Assembly: GCF_028737265.1 (NCBI RefSeq)
Contig: NZ_JAQZAK010000002.1
Span: 868,001-932,000 of the forward strand
Direction: 5' to 3'
DNA length: 64,000 nucleotides
Source of the DNA: Actinomycetospora callitridis
Lineage (GTDB): Bacteria > Actinomycetota > Actinomycetes > Mycobacteriales > Pseudonocardiaceae
Shown here: piece after piece, positions 1-9,830 of the stretch
Layout of the letters: each line of letters starts with the position of its first letter
Numbering within the stretch: position 1 is the first letter of the stretch
The notes under the pieces: model-generated
What the model was told of the DNA's origin: nothing
What the model saw: the letters and a program-made list of their open reading frames with translations, nothing else
Database searches by the model: none
Program-made: the position numbers and the translations under genes

Positions 1-228
1 GCGCACCTGCGCCACCTCAACCCCATGCCCCGCAACCTCGGTGACGTGCTGCGCTCGTACCGCCGTGTCGTGGTGCCGGAGATGAACCTCGGCCAGCTCT
101 CGATGCTGCTGCGCGCGAAGTTCCTCGTCGACGCGCACTCGTACACCAAGGTCGCCGGCCTGCCGTTCCAGGCCGAGGAGCTCGCCGGTGTGCTCACCGA
201 CGCCGTGAAGGGAGACCTGCCCGCATGA
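1..228 (+). CDS. korA: 2-oxoacid:ferredoxin oxidoreductase alpha subunit, C-terminal fragment
   Basis: The window opens inside this gene; only the last 75 codons are present, in frame from base 1, so no start is visible. The fragment runs AHLRHLNPMPRNLGDVLRSY and ends with a segment rich in Leu and Ala, as in the C-terminus of KorA, the subunit that pairs with KorB to oxidise 2-oxoglutarate (or a related 2-oxoacid) to its CoA ester with reduction of ferredoxin. The stop overlaps the korB start as ATGA, which supports the pairing. Family assignment rests mainly on the neighbour; substrate specificity cannot be read from this piece. Confidence 0.85.
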   Translation, partial: AHLRHLNPMPRNLGDVLRSYRRVVVPEMNLGQLSMLLRAKFLVDAHSYTKVAGLPFQAEELAGVLTDAVKGDLPA

Positions 229-1331
229 CGGCTACCGACCTGCCACTGAGTAGTCCTTCTGGCTCTCTGGGTGGTCTGGACCTCGTCCCGACCACCGACG
301 ACACCCAGAAGGCCAAGGACTTCACCTCCGACCAGGAGGTGCGCTGGTGCCCGGGCTGCGGCGACTACGCCGTGCTCGCCTCGGTGCGCGGCTTCCTGCC
401 CGAGCTCGGGCTCAAGCGCGAGAACATCGTGTTCGTCTCGGGCATCGGCTGCTCGTCGCGCTTCCCGTACTACCTCGACACCTACGGCATGCACTCGATC
501 CACGGGCGCGCGCCGACGATCGCGACGGGCCTGGCCGTCACGCGCCCGGACCTCTCGGTGTGGGTCGTCACCGGCGACGGCGACGCGCTGTCGATCGGGG
601 GCAACCACCTGATCCACGCGCTGCGTCGCAACATGAACATCACGATCCTGCTGTTCAACAACAGGATCTACGGCCTGACCAAGGGCCAGTACTCGCCGAC
701 CTCCGAGGTCGGCAAGGTCACCAAGTCCACGCCGATGGGCTCGGTCGACGCGCCGTTCAACCCGGTGTCGCTGGCGCTGGGCGCCGAGGCGACGTTCGTC
801 GGGCGGGCGCTCGACTCCGACCGCAAGGGCCTCACCGAGGTGCTGCGCCAGGCCGCCGCCCACCGCGGCGCGTCGCTGGTCGAGATCTTCCAGGACTGCC
901 CGATCTTCAACGACGGCTCGTTCGACGTCCTGCGCAAGGGCGACGACGTGGCCGAGCGGCTGATCAAGCTGGTCGACGGCGAGCCGATCCTCTTCGGCAA
1001 CGACGGCGAGTACGGCGTGGTCCGGTCCGCCGCCGGCGGGCTCGAGGTGGCGAAGGTCGCCGACGTCGGCGAGGACGCGATCGTGGTGCACCGCGCCGGC
1101 GAGGAGGACCCGACGCAGTCCTTCGCGCTCTCGCGGCTCTCCGACCAGGACCTCACGCACACCGTCACCGGCATCTTCCGCAAGGTCGACCGCCCGACCT
1201 ACGACGACGGCGCTCGCGCCCAGGTCGAGGCGGCGACGGAGCAGGCCGAGCAGCGGGGCGACAACCTCGAGGCCCTGCTGCGCGGCAAGGACACCTGGGC
1301 GGTCATGCCGGAGCCCGAGAACGAGCAGTAG
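225..1331 (+). CDS. korB: 2-oxoacid:ferredoxin oxidoreductase beta subunit
   Basis: Thiamine-diphosphate subunit of 2-oxoglutarate:ferredoxin oxidoreductase, 368 residues, cytoplasmic. Visible signatures are the CPGCGDY segment near residue 43, which contributes cluster and cofactor ligands, and the ThDP/Mg motif GDGDALSIGG followed by NNRIYGLTKGQYSPTS, all typical of KorB. The C-terminal part beyond about residue 255 is an accessory region. ATGA overlap with korA indicates translational coupling. Together they would feed low-potential electrons from the TCA cycle into ferredoxin. A strong hairpin (1346-1385) follows the TAG stop. Confidence 0.96.
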   Translation: MTATDLPLSSPSGSLGGLDLVPTTDDTQKAKDFTSDQEVRWCPGCGDYAVLASVRGFLPELGLKRENIVFVSGIGCSSRFPYYLDTYGMHSIHGRAPTIATGLAVTRPDLSVWVVTGDGDALSIGGNHLIHALRRNMNITILLFNNRIYGLTKGQYSPTSEVGKVTKSTPMGSVDAPFNPVSLALGAEATFVGRALDSDRKGLTEVLRQAAAHRGASLVEIFQDCPIFNDGSFDVLRKGDDVAERLIKLVDGEPILFGNDGEYGVVRSAAGGLEVAKVADVGEDAIVVHRAGEEDPTQSFALSRLSDQDLTHTVTGIFRKVDRPTYDDGARAQVEAATEQAEQRGDNLEALLRGKDTWAVMPEPENEQ

Positions 1332-1345
1332 CTTGGCTTCGCCTC

Positions 1346-1385
1346 GTGGGTGCTCGTCCGTGCCACGGCACGGACGAGCACCCAC
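1346..1385 (+). repeat. Dispersed hairpin repeat, copy 1, after korB stop
   Basis: A perfect 19-bp inverted repeat (1346-1364 and 1367-1385, starting GTGGGTGCTCGTCC) with a 2-nt loop. It lies 14 nt after the korB TAG and could end korB transcription. A near copy lies on the minus strand at 51085-51125, likewise just after a TAG stop followed by CTTGGC, so this is a repeated element and not a one-off terminator. Confidence 0.85.
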
Positions 1386-1400
1386 AGGACGACGTCCCCG

Positions 1401-2321
1401 GTGAGCCGCTCGGTCACCGACGAGCCCGGGACGGACACGGCGGCCGGCGCAGGACGCGGGTACGCCGCCGCGGTCGGCGCGTACGTGCTGTGGGGCCTCT
1501 CGCCCGCGTTCTGGCCGCTGCTCGCGCCCGCCGACGCGGTGGAGTCCGTCGCCCACCGCGTGGCGTGGACGTTCCTCGGCATGCTCCTGGTGATCACCGT
1601 CGCCCGGCGCTGGGTGGACCTGCGCGGGCTGTCCTGGCGCACGTGGGCCCTGATCACCGCGGGCTCGGTGCTGATCGCCGTCAACTGGGGCACCTACATC
1701 TGGTCGACGACGCACGGCCACGTCGTCGACGCCGCCCTGGGCTACTACGGGACGCCGCTGGTGTCGGTGCTGCTCGCGGTCCTCGTGCTGCGCGAGCGGC
1801 TGCGCCCCGTGCAGTGGCTCGCCATCGGGCTGGCCACGGCGGCCGTCGTGGTGCTGACCGTCGGCACCGGCCAGCTGCCGTGGATCACCCTGACACTCGC
1901 TGTCAGCTTCGGGCTGTACGGGCTGGTCAAGAAGCGGGTCCCGCTCGAGCCGATCCCGGGGCTGACCGCCGAGGGCTTCCTGCTCGGTCCGCTCGCGATC
2001 GTCTTCCTCGTCGGGCTCCAGATCACCGGCGCCGGCACGTTCACCGGGTTCGGCGCGGGCCATGCGCTGCTGCTCGTCGCCGCCGGGCCGGTGACGGCGA
2101 TCCCGCTGCTGCTCTTCGCCGCCGGTGCCCGGCGCCTGCCCCTGGCCACCCTGGGCGTGCTGCAGTACATCAACCCGACCCTGCAGTTCCTGTGGGGCGT
2201 GGTCGTGGCCGGCGAGCCCATGCCGGTGTCCCGGTGGGTCGGCGTCGGTCTCGTCTGGGCGGCGTTGGTCATCTTCACGCTCGACGCCCTGCGCAGCCGT
2301 GAGCGAAGTTCCCGGCCATAG
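1401..2321 (+). CDS. rarD: RarD-type EamA family transporter
   Basis: Integral membrane permease of the drug/metabolite transporter superfamily, about 306 residues with roughly ten hydrophobic segments in two EamA halves. The N-terminal GAYVLWGLSPAFWPLL and WGTYIWSTTHGHVVDAALGYY stretches are characteristic of RarD. Substrate unknown. I chose GTG 1401 because the upstream GTG at 1350 lies inside the hairpin repeat and would add residues not expected in RarD (usual length near 300); an AGGAC stretch precedes 1401. The stop codon lies in the loop of a bidirectional terminator (2299-2338). Confidence 0.88.
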   Translation: MSRSVTDEPGTDTAAGAGRGYAAAVGAYVLWGLSPAFWPLLAPADAVESVAHRVAWTFLGMLLVITVARRWVDLRGLSWRTWALITAGSVLIAVNWGTYIWSTTHGHVVDAALGYYGTPLVSVLLAVLVLRERLRPVQWLAIGLATAAVVVLTVGTGQLPWITLTLAVSFGLYGLVKKRVPLEPIPGLTAEGFLLGPLAIVFLVGLQITGAGTFTGFGAGHALLLVAAGPVTAIPLLLFAAGARRLPLATLGVLQYINPTLQFLWGVVVAGEPMPVSRWVGVGLVWAALVIFTLDALRSRERSSRP

Positions 2322-2338
2322 CCGGGAACTTCGCTCAC
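2299..2338. terminator. Bidirectional terminator between rarD and the prenyl synthase
   Basis: Perfect 18-bp inverted repeat GTGAGCGAAGTTCCCGGC (2299-2316) and its complement (2321-2338) with a 4-nt CATA loop. It overlaps the end of rarD, whose TAG spans 2319-2321, and lies 5 nt beyond the stop of the convergent minus-strand gene. No T-tract follows, as is usual in high-GC actinobacteria. Confidence 0.85.
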
Positions 2339-2343
2339 GTGGG

Positions 2344-3354
2344 TCAGCCGGTGCGGGCGACGGTGTAGTCGAGGAGTGCGGCGAGGGCGCGGCGCGCGGG
2401 GCCGTCCGGGAGGGCGGCGAGCTCGGCCCGGGCGGCGTCGGCGCGGGCGTCGAGGGCCGCGCGGGCCTCGTGCAGGCCCGCCGAGCCGCGCAGCAGCTCC
2501 AGGGCCTCGTCGACCTCGTCGTCGGCCAGCTCCCGGCTCCCGACGCCCAGGGCCCGCAGGCGCGCCACCTCGGGACCGTCGCCGGCCAGTGTGTAGAGCA
2601 CCGGCAGGGTCGCGACGCCCTCGCGCAGGTCGGTGCCCGGGGTCTTGCCCGAGTCCCCGGACGGTGAGGCGATGTCGATGATGTCGTCGGAGACCTGGAA
2701 GACCGTCCCGATGATCTCGCCGAAGCGCCGCATCGCGGTGACGTGCTCGTCCGGCGCACCCGCGAACATCGCCCCGAAGCGGCCCGAGGTGGCGATCAGC
2801 GAGCCGGTCTTCTCGGCCACGACCGCGAGGTAGTGCTCGATGGCGTCCTCGCCCTCGCGGGGCCCGCGGGTCTCGCGCATCTGGCCGGTCACCAGCTCGG
2901 CGAACGTCTCGGCGATGATCCGCACGGCGTCCGGCCCGAGCTGGGAGACCAGCCGGGAGGCGTGGGCGAACAGGTAGTCGCCGGTGAGGATCGCGACGGT
3001 GTTGTCCCACCGGGCGTTGGCGCTCTCGGCGCCGCGGCGCATCGTGGCCTCGTCCATGACGTCGTCGTGGTAGAGCGTCGCCAGGTGCACGAGCTCCACC
3101 GACGTCGCCGCCACCACGACGTCCTCGGAGGTGCCGCCGGCCAGCTGGGCGGCGAGCAGCGTGAGCAGGGGCCGGAAGCGCTTGCCGCCGGCCTCGATGA
3201 GGTGCAGCGACGTGTCGGTGACGAAGCGGTAGTCGCTGTGCACCTCGCGGCGCAGCAGCTCCTCGACCCGGTCGAGGCCGTCGCTGGTCGCGGCCGCGAG
3301 ATCGGGATCCCCGATCGGCAGGCCGGCGACCTGGGTGAGTTGGGGGCCGGTCAC
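2344..3354 (-). CDS. Polyprenyl diphosphate synthase (menaquinone side chain)
   Basis: Trans-isoprenyl diphosphate synthase, 336 residues, which elongates allylic diphosphates with isopentenyl diphosphate to the long prenyl chain of menaquinone. Both aspartate-rich motifs are present: DDVMD (in HLATLYHDDVMDEATMRRG) and DDIID (in FQVSDDIIDIA), plus GGKRFRP for substrate binding. It corresponds to the GrcC1/HepT position beside menJ and menG in mycobacteria, but here nuoA-N is inserted between them. GTG start 3 nt after the nuoN stop, so it is probably the last gene of the nuo transcript. Chain length cannot be told from sequence. Confidence 0.92.
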   Translation of the reverse strand: MTGPQLTQVAGLPIGDPDLAAATSDGLDRVEELLRREVHSDYRFVTDTSLHLIEAGGKRFRPLLTLLAAQLAGGTSEDVVVAATSVELVHLATLYHDDVMDEATMRRGAESANARWDNTVAILTGDYLFAHASRLVSQLGPDAVRIIAETFAELVTGQMRETRGPREGEDAIEHYLAVVAEKTGSLIATSGRFGAMFAGAPDEHVTAMRRFGEIIGTVFQVSDDIIDIASPSGDSGKTPGTDLREGVATLPVLYTLAGDGPEVARLRALGVGSRELADDEVDEALELLRGSAGLHEARAALDARADAARAELAALPDGPARRALAALLDYTVARTG

Positions 3355-3357
3355 GCG

Positions 3358-4983
3358 TCAGCCCAGGAAGGACAGGCCGTCGGCCCATCCGAGGACGGCG
3401 GTCGGCACGATGCCGAGCAGGAGGGTCACCACGACCCCCAGTGTGATCGCCACCGTCGTGAACGGGCCAGGCACGCTGACGGTCGGGCCGTCGGCGGCCG
3501 GCTCGGAGAAGTACATCAGCACGATCAGCCGCAGGTAGAAGAACGCGGCCACCGCGCTGACCACCAGGGCCACGATGACCAGCGGCGCCATGCCGTCGGC
3601 GAGGGCCGCGGCGAACACCGCGAACTTGGCCGTGAAGCCACTGGTCAGCGGGATCCCGGCCAGGGCCAGCATGAGGAACGTCACCGCCGCCGCGACCACC
3701 GGCGCGCGCTTCCCGAGGCCCGCCCACGCCGACAGGTGCGTCGCCTCGCCGTCGGGGCCGCGCACCAGCGACACCAGCCCGAACAGGGCGACGGTCGTGA
3801 AGCCGTAGGCGAGCAGGTAGAACAGCGTCGCCGAGAGCCCCTGCGGGGTGATCGCCATGGCGCCGAGCAGCAGGAAGCCGGCGTGCGCCACCGACGAGTA
3901 GGCGATCATGCGCTTGACGTCGGTCTGGGTCAGCCCGAGCACCGCGCCGATCACCATGGACGCGATCGCGACGACCCAGAGCACCCCGCGCCACTCCCAC
4001 ACCGTGGAGCCGAACGCGACGGTGAACACCCGCAGGATCGCGCCGAACGCGGCGACCTTCGTGCAGGCGGCCATGAAGGCGGTCACCGAGGTCGGCGCGC
4101 CCTGGTAGACGTCGGGCGTCCACGTGTGGAACGGACCGACCGAGGCCTTGAACAGCAGCCCGACCACCAGCAGCGCGAGCCCGCCGAACAGCAGCGAGTC
4201 GGGGCGCAGCGAGCCCGCGGCGGCCAGCGAGATGTCGGAGAGCTTCACCGAGTCCGCGTAGCCGTAGAGCAGCGCCAGCCCGTAGAGGAAGAACGCCGAC
4301 GAGAACGCGCCGAGCAGGAAGTACTTGACCGCCGACTCCTGGCTCATCAGCCGCCGGCGTCGCGCCAGCCCGCAGAGCAGGTAGAGCGGCAGGCTCAGCA
4401 CCTCGAGCGCGACGAACATCGTCAGCAGGTCGTCGGCGGCGCAGAAGACGAGCATCCCGCCCAGCGCGAAGAGCACGAGGGCGTAGATCTCGCTCTGGCT
4501 CTCGACGGGGGCCTGCCCACGACTCGACCGCCCGGGACGACCGCCGCCGCCGCCCGAGGACCGGGCCGACGACGAGCCGCCCGCGCGGGCGCCGACGGCG
4601 ACCCGCTGCTCGGCAGCCTCGGCCTCCCCGAGCGCCACCGGGTCGGCGAGGAACGCCCCGCCGGGCTCCACGGAGCGGTCGGCGAGCAGCAGCACGCTGG
4701 GCACCGCGAGGGCCAGCAGCGTGCCCCAGAGGAACAGCGCGGGCCCGTCGACGGCCAGCGCGCCGGCGAGCGTCGACACCGGCGCCGCGCCGGACGTCGC
4801 GCGCACGATGACGGCGACGAGCGCCGCGGCCACCACGGTGAGCGTCAGGCCGAGCTGGGCGCGTCCGCGCACCCGCAGCGGTAGCAGCGCCTCGAGCAGC
4901 ACCGACACGCACGCGCCGCCGAGCACGATCAGCACCGGCGCGAGCGCGCCGTAGTCGACCGACGGGAAGGCCTGCCCGGTCAT
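3358..4983 (-). CDS. nuoN: NADH-quinone oxidoreductase subunit N
   Basis: Membrane antiporter-like subunit of complex I, 541 residues, about fourteen membrane helices, contributing to proton pumping. Conserved stretches include KASVGPFHTWTPDVYQGAPTSVTAFMA and LTQTDVKRMIAYSS. The ATG start overlaps the nuoM stop by 4 nt. Odd point: between about residues 103 and 163 it carries a Ser/Gly/Arg-rich low-complexity insert (with GGSSSARSSGGGGGRPG) in a loop that is short in most NuoN proteins. Followed after 3 nt by the prenyl synthase. Confidence 0.97.
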   Translation of the reverse strand: MTGQAFPSVDYGALAPVLIVLGGACVSVLLEALLPLRVRGRAQLGLTLTVVAAALVAVIVRATSGAAPVSTLAGALAVDGPALFLWGTLLALAVPSVLLLADRSVEPGGAFLADPVALGEAEAAEQRVAVGARAGGSSSARSSGGGGGRPGRSSRGQAPVESQSEIYALVLFALGGMLVFCAADDLLTMFVALEVLSLPLYLLCGLARRRRLMSQESAVKYFLLGAFSSAFFLYGLALLYGYADSVKLSDISLAAAGSLRPDSLLFGGLALLVVGLLFKASVGPFHTWTPDVYQGAPTSVTAFMAACTKVAAFGAILRVFTVAFGSTVWEWRGVLWVVAIASMVIGAVLGLTQTDVKRMIAYSSVAHAGFLLLGAMAITPQGLSATLFYLLAYGFTTVALFGLVSLVRGPDGEATHLSAWAGLGKRAPVVAAAVTFLMLALAGIPLTSGFTAKFAVFAAALADGMAPLVIVALVVSAVAAFFYLRLIVLMYFSEPAADGPTVSVPGPFTTVAITLGVVVTLLLGIVPTAVLGWADGLSFLG

Positions 4984-6596
4984 CGCGCCACTCCGTTCGG
5001 GGTCACCGGGTCGGCGACGCCGACCTCGGCCATGGTCGCCGACACCGCCGGCTCGAGGACCTCGAGGACCGGACCGGGGAAGAAGCCGAGCACGAGGATC
5101 AGGGCGACGAGCGGGGTCAGCACGGCGACCTCGCCGCGGGTCAGGTCCCCGAAGCGCGCGGTGAGGTTGCGCGCCGAGGGGTCGTCGGCGTCAGGCTCCA
5201 TCACCGCCGCGGACGCGGCCCCCGGACCGTCACCGACCACCGCCGAGCCGCGCAGCGGCCCCGTCATCACGCGTTGGAACACCCAGAGCATGTAGAGCGC
5301 GGCGAAGACGATGCCGACGGTCGCGATCACGCTGAACACGGGCTCGCGCGGGAACGCGCCCAGCAGCACCAGGAACTCGCTGATGAACGAGTTGGTCCCG
5401 GGCAGGGCGATCGTCGAGAGGCCGGCGATGAGGAACATGCCCGCCAGCAGCGGGGCGACCCGCCCGACCCCGCCGTACTCGGTCATCGAGGCCGTGCCGC
5501 CGCGGCGGATCAGCAGGCCGACGACCAGGAACAGCATCGCGGTCGAGATGCCGTGGTTGACCATGTAGAGCGCTGAGCCCGCGATCGACTGCGACGAGAA
5601 CGCGAAGATGCCGAGCGCGATGAAGCCGAAGTGCGCGATCGAGGTGTAGGCCACGAAGCGCTTCATGTCGGTCTGCACCGCGGCGAGCAGCGAGCCGTAG
5701 ACGACGCCGATGACGGCGAGCGTCAGCAACAGCGGGGCGAGCTCGCGGGACGCCGCCGGGAACAGCGGCAGGTTGTAGCGGAGGAACCCGAAGGTGCCGA
5801 CCTTGTCCAGCAGGCCGAGCAGGATCACGCCGCCCGCGATCGGGGCCTCGGCACCGGCGTCGGGCAGCCAGGTGTGGAACGGCACCAGCGGCGCCTTGAT
5901 CGCGAACGCGGCGAAGAACCCGAGGAACAGCGGGATCTGGGTGGAGAGCGGGAGCTGGGCGGCCATCCCCTGCAGGGCGGCCCAGTCGAACGTCCCCTGG
6001 CCCAGCCGGGTGTCGCTCGCGACGAACAGGCCGATGACCGAGGCGAGCATGATCAGCCCGCCGAGGAACGAGTACAGGAAGAACTTCACCGCGGCGTACT
6101 GGCGGCGCGGCCCGCCGAAGCGCCCGATGAGGAAGTACATCGGGATGAGCATCGCCTCGAACAGCACGTAGAACAGGAAGACGTCGGTCGCGGCGAACAC
6201 GCCGACCAGGACGCCCTGGGTGGAGAGCATCAGCGCGGTGAAGCCCGCGCCGGTGCGGCCCGCGGGCAGCTTCTCGGACCACGCGAACCACAGCACGATC
6301 GGCACCAGCACCGCGAGCAGCGCGATCATCGTCAGCGCGATGCCGTCGAGACCGAGCGCGAAGCGCGTGCCGAACGCCGGGATCCACTCCGCCGACAGCT
6401 CGGCCTGGAAACGCGGCGTGCCGGGCCCGGTGCGGAACCCGGCCCACAGAACGACCACGAGCACGAGCGAGACCACCGAGAGCGCCAGGCCGAGGATCCT
6501 GGCGGCGCGGTCGAGGTCCTCCCGGCGGGCCATCGCGCCGACGACGGCGGCGCCGACCAGCGGCAGGAGCAGCAGGACCAGCAGGACGGCGCTCAT
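4980..6596 (-). CDS. nuoM: NADH-quinone oxidoreductase subunit M
   Basis: Antiporter-like proton-translocating subunit, 538 residues. Diagnostic segments are the [13 protein letters not shown] helix with its conserved glutamate, [28 protein letters not shown] and [18 protein letters not shown]. The start is ATG at 6596, in ATGA overlap with nuoL; the frame stays open far upstream but the family begins here. A Gly/Ala/Asp-rich segment near residue 455 ([20 protein letters not shown]) lies in a loop between late helices. Confidence 0.97.
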   Translation of the reverse strand: MSAVLLVLLLLPLVGAAVVGAMARREDLDRAARILGLALSVVSLVLVVVLWAGFRTGPGTPRFQAELSAEWIPAFGTRFALGLDGIALTMIALLAVLVPIVLWFAWSEKLPAGRTGAGFTALMLSTQGVLVGVFAATDVFLFYVLFEAMLIPMYFLIGRFGGPRRQYAAVKFFLYSFLGGLIMLASVIGLFVASDTRLGQGTFDWAALQGMAAQLPLSTQIPLFLGFFAAFAIKAPLVPFHTWLPDAGAEAPIAGGVILLGLLDKVGTFGFLRYNLPLFPAASRELAPLLLTLAVIGVVYGSLLAAVQTDMKRFVAYTSIAHFGFIALGIFAFSSQSIAGSALYMVNHGISTAMLFLVVGLLIRRGGTASMTEYGGVGRVAPLLAGMFLIAGLSTIALPGTNSFISEFLVLLGAFPREPVFSVIATVGIVFAALYMLWVFQRVMTGPLRGSAVVGDGPGAASAAVMEPDADDPSARNLTARFGDLTRGEVAVLTPLVALILVLGFFPGPVLEVLEPAVSATMAEVGVADPVTPNGVAR

Positions 6597-8599
6597 CCGG
6601 GGAACCCGCCGACGGTGAGCAGGGCCGCGACGAGCACGACGGAGCCTCCCAGGATGGTCAGGGCGTAGGTGCGGACGAAGCCGGTCTGGCTGCGCCGCAG
6701 CCGCCCGGACGTGCCGCCCAGCAGGGCGGCGGTGCCGTTGACCGCGCCGTCGACGCCGCGGTTGTCGACGTAGACCAGCGCGCGGGAGAGCCAGATGCCC
6801 GGCCGGGCGATGAGGCTCTCGTTGATCGTGTTGGCGTAGAGGTCGGCCCGGGCCGCGCGCACCGGAAGGCTCACGCGCTGCGGGCGCTCGACCGGCACCG
6901 AGCGCCGGCCGACGAGCAGGTAGGCCGTGCCGGCGCCGACGAGCATCAGTGCGGTGGCGAGGTACGGGACCAGGCCGACGTAGAACACGGCCGGGACGTC
7001 GTACGGCTCGATCGTGGGGCCGATCGAGGCCTCCAGGTAGTGGGCCAGGCGCTCCCCGCCGACGAGGAACGCGCCGGCGCCGACCGAGCCGATCGCGAGC
7101 AGCACCATCGGCGCCGTCATCGAGGCCACCGACTCGTGGGGGTGGTAGTGCTCGGGCGGGTCCTCGAGGTCCGAGGCGTCGATGCGCCGCGGGTGCAGGT
7201 CCCGCCAGCGCTCCTCGCCGAAGAACGTCATGAGCATCAGGCGGGTCATGTAGAACGCCGTCAGCCCGGCCGCGAGCAGGGCCGCGACACCGAGGACCCA
7301 GCCGGCCACGGGGCCCGCGGTCAGGGCGGCCTCGATGATGAGGTCCTTCGTGTAGAAGCCCGACAGGAACGGGAAGCCGATCAGGGCCAGGTAGCCGAGG
7401 GTGAACGTCCAGAACGTCACCGGCATGTGGCGCCGGAGGCCGCCGTACCGGCGCATGTCGGTCTCGTCGGCCATCCCGTGCATCACCGAGCCGGCCCCGA
7501 GGAACAGGCCCGCCTTGAAGAAGCCGTGGGTGAGGAGGTGGGCCAGCGCCGCGGCGTAGCCGATCGGGCCGAGCCCGACCGCCAGCATCATGTAGCCGAT
7601 CTGGCTCACCGTGGAGTAGGCGAGGACCTTCTTGATGTCGTCGTAGGCGCAGCCGATGATCGCGCCGATCACCAGCGTGATCGCGCCGACGATCGTCACG
7701 ACGAGCTGGCCGACCGGCGCGAGGTCGTAGAGCGGGTTCGACCGCGCGATGAGGTACACGCCGGCGGTGACCATCGTCGCCGCGTGGATGAGGGCCGAGA
7801 CCGGGGTCGGGCCCTCCATGGCGTCGGGCAGCCAGGCCTGCAGGGGGAACTGGCCGGACTTGCCGCACGCGCCGAGCAGCAGGAGCAGGGTGATCGCGGT
7901 CAGCGCACCCGGCGAGATCTCCCCGGCCCGGGCGAACACGTCGGCGAACTGGGTGGTGCCCAGCTCCAGGAACAGGATGAAGATCGCGATCGCGAGGCCG
8001 ACGTCCCCGACGCGGTTCATGAGGAACGCCTTCTTCGCGGCGCTGCCCGCCGACCGGCGTCCCGTGTAGAAGCCGATGAGCAGGTAGGACGCGAGACCGA
8101 CGCCCTCCCAGCCCAGGTAGAGGGTCACGAACCCGTTGCCGAGGACCAGCACGAGCATCGCCGCGATGAACAGGTTGAGCTGCGCGAAGAACTTCCGCCG
8201 GTTCGGGTCGTGGTCCATGTAGCCCACGGAGTAGATGTGGATCAGCGACCCGACACCGGTGATGAGCAGCGCGAACGTCAGCGACAGCGGATCGATGCGC
8301 AGGCCGAACTCGACGTTCAGGGCCCCGACCGCGATCCAGTCGTAGATCGGCAGGTCACGGACCCGCTCCTCCGCGGGCAGCGCCAGCGACCCGACGAAGA
8401 GCACCACGGCGAACAGGAACGACAGCACCACGGTGGCGACGCCGAGCAGATGACCCCACTTGTCGGTGCGCTTCCCGCCGATGAAGAGCACCAGGGCACC
8501 CAGCGCGGGCAGGGCGACCAGCACCCAGGCCGCCGAGGCCGCGCCGCCCTCGACCGGGACGACCGGCGGCAACGGGACGGCCGTCGTCAGGCTCGACAC
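6593..8599 (-). CDS. nuoL: NADH-quinone oxidoreductase subunit L
   Basis: Largest antiporter-like subunit of complex I, 668 residues, normally carrying the long lateral helix at its C-terminus. Conserved: [74 protein letters not shown] and [22 protein letters not shown] chose GTG at 8599 because it is preceded by GAGGGGGA at good spacing; the frame is open upstream but runs antisense-like across nuoK. There is a 14-nt gap to nuoK. Confidence 0.97.
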   Translation of the reverse strand: MSSLTTAVPLPPVVPVEGGAASAAWVLVALPALGALVLFIGGKRTDKWGHLLGVATVVLSFLFAVVLFVGSLALPAEERVRDLPIYDWIAVGALNVEFGLRIDPLSLTFALLITGVGSLIHIYSVGYMDHDPNRRKFFAQLNLFIAAMLVLVLGNGFVTLYLGWEGVGLASYLLIGFYTGRRSAGSAAKKAFLMNRVGDVGLAIAIFILFLELGTTQFADVFARAGEISPGALTAITLLLLLGACGKSGQFPLQAWLPDAMEGPTPVSALIHAATMVTAGVYLIARSNPLYDLAPVGQLVVTIVGAITLVIGAIIGCAYDDIKKVLAYSTVSQIGYMMLAVGLGPIGYAAALAHLLTHGFFKAGLFLGAGSVMHGMADETDMRRYGGLRRHMPVTFWTFTLGYLALIGFPFLSGFYTKDLIIEAALTAGPVAGWVLGVAALLAAGLTAFYMTRLMLMTFFGEERWRDLHPRRIDASDLEDPPEHYHPHESVASMTAPMVLLAIGSVGAGAFLVGGERLAHYLEASIGPTIEPYDVPAVFYVGLVPYLATALMLVGAGTAYLLVGRRSVPVERPQRVSLPVRAARADLYANTINESLIARPGIWLSRALVYVDNRGVDGAVNGTAALLGGTSGRLRRSQTGFVRTYALTILGGSVVLVAALLTVGGFPG

Positions 8600-8613
8600 G
8601 ACTCGAGTCCCCC

Positions 8614-8913
8614 TCAGTACTTCAGCAGGTTGGCGTCGTCGACCGAGGTCGTCCGGCGCGTACGGAAGATCGCCATGATGATCGAGAGCCCGACGACGAC
8701 CTCCGCCGCGGCCACGACCATGACGAAGAAGGCCATGATCTGGCCGCCGAGCGACCCGTTGATGCGCGAGAACGTGACGAGCGTCAGGTTCACGGCGTTG
8801 AGCATGAGCTCGATGCACATGAACACGACGATCGCGTTGCGGCGCACGAGCACGCCGACCGCACCGATCGCGAACAGCAGCGCGGAGAGCAGCAGGTAGA
8901 TCGTGGGGCTCAT
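8614..8913 (-). CDS. nuoK: NADH-quinone oxidoreductase subunit K
   Basis: Small three-helix membrane subunit of complex I, 99 residues, the usual length. The conserved membrane glutamates are visible in [13 protein letters not shown] and [13 protein letters not shown], which form part of the proton path next to NuoJ. Start ATG overlaps the nuoJ stop by 4 nt. Confidence 0.97.
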   Translation of the reverse strand: MSPTIYLLLSALLFAIGAVGVLVRRNAIVVFMCIELMLNAVNLTLVTFSRINGSLGGQIMAFFVMVVAAAEVVVGLSIIMAIFRTRRTTSVDDANLLKY

Positions 8914-9830
8914 CGGGCCCCTCCCTCGTGGGTGCCCTCGTGCAGGCGGTCGTGGGTGCTCCCGGCGCCCGCCTCCGCGCCGTCGCCGTCACCGCCGCGC
9001 AGGGCCCGGGCGGAGACGTCGGTGGCCGGGCCGGTGTCGCTGCGGACGTCGGCGATGTCGGCGTCGAGACGCTCGCGCCGCGTGGACTCGATGATCTTCG
9101 AGAGCGAGGCCGGGGCCACCGAGCCGTCGGGCAGCAGCGCCGGGGTGGCGACGGAGTCGGCGGTCGCGAAGACGCCGGGGCCGGAGCGCGACCCGTACTT
9201 CTCCAGCGGACCGCGCAGACGCTCGACGACCCGCTCGCGCTGGCTCGCCTGCTTGCGACGCGCCTGGCCGGCGAACGTGTAGACCATCGCGCCGACCGCC
9301 GCGGTGATGAGCAGGGCCGAGGTCAGCTCGAAGGGCAGCAGGTAGTCGCGGAAGATGCTCGTCCCGAGCGCCTGCACGTTGCCGCGGGCCTCGGGGCCGT
9401 AGCCGGGGCCGAGCCCCACCGGACCGATCGTCGTCAGCGTCTCGGCGACGGCGGCGACGGTCAGGCCGCCGAGGCCGATGCCGAGGACGGCCGCCGCGAG
9501 CCGCTGCCCGCGCAGCACCTCGACGACGGAGTCGGACGCGTCGCGCCCGACCATCATCAGCACGAACACGAACAGCATCATGATCGCGCCGGTGTAGACG
9601 ATGATCTGGGTGAAGCCCAGGAACGGCGCCTGCTGGACCATGTACAGGATCCCGAGCGACAGCATGGTCATCACCAGCCAGAGCGCCGAGTGCACGGCGT
9701 TCCGCGAGAAGATCATGCCGAGCCCGCCGGCCAGGGCCACCGGGCCGAGGATCCAGAACGCCACCGACTCGCCGGTGGTCATCTCCCCGCCGCCCGTCAT
9801 CGGGGCGGCGCTCGCGAGGATCGCGCTCAC
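8910..9830 (-). CDS. nuoJ: NADH-quinone oxidoreductase subunit J
   Basis: Membrane subunit J of complex I, 306 residues with five helices. The conserved [21 protein letters not shown] segment, the transmembrane helix 3 involved in coupling, is intact. GTG start in GTGA overlap with nuoI. It is longer than the family norm (about 170-260): the C-terminal 110 residues after the last helix are hydrophilic, charged and probably cytoplasmic (ending [14 protein letters not shown]), as in several actinobacteria. Confidence 0.95.
   Translation of the reverse strand: MSAILASAAPMTGGGEMTTGESVAFWILGPVALAGGLGMIFSRNAVHSALWLVMTMLSLGILYMVQQAPFLGFTQIIVYTGAIMMLFVFVLMMVGRDASDSVVEVLRGQRLAAAVLGIGLGGLTVAAVAETLTTIGPVGLGPGYGPEARGNVQALGTSIFRDYLLPFELTSALLITAAVGAMVYTFAGQARRKQASQRERVVERLRGPLEKYGSRSGPGVFATADSVATPALLPDGSVAPASLSKIIESTRRERLDADIADVRSDTGPATDVSARALRGGDGDGAEAGAGSTHDRLHEGTHEGGAR

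Noticed and set aside
347-2302. Very long open frames in the wrong frame or on the opposite strand of korB, nuo, mnh and hem genes
   Set aside because: They are Arg/Pro/Ala/Gly-rich translations without family motifs, overlap genes with clear motifs, and arise from third-position GC bias.
8910-8960. Third copy of the dispersed hairpin (CTCGTGGGTG) near the end of nuoJ
   Set aside because: Only ten bases match; no stem and it lies in coding sequence.
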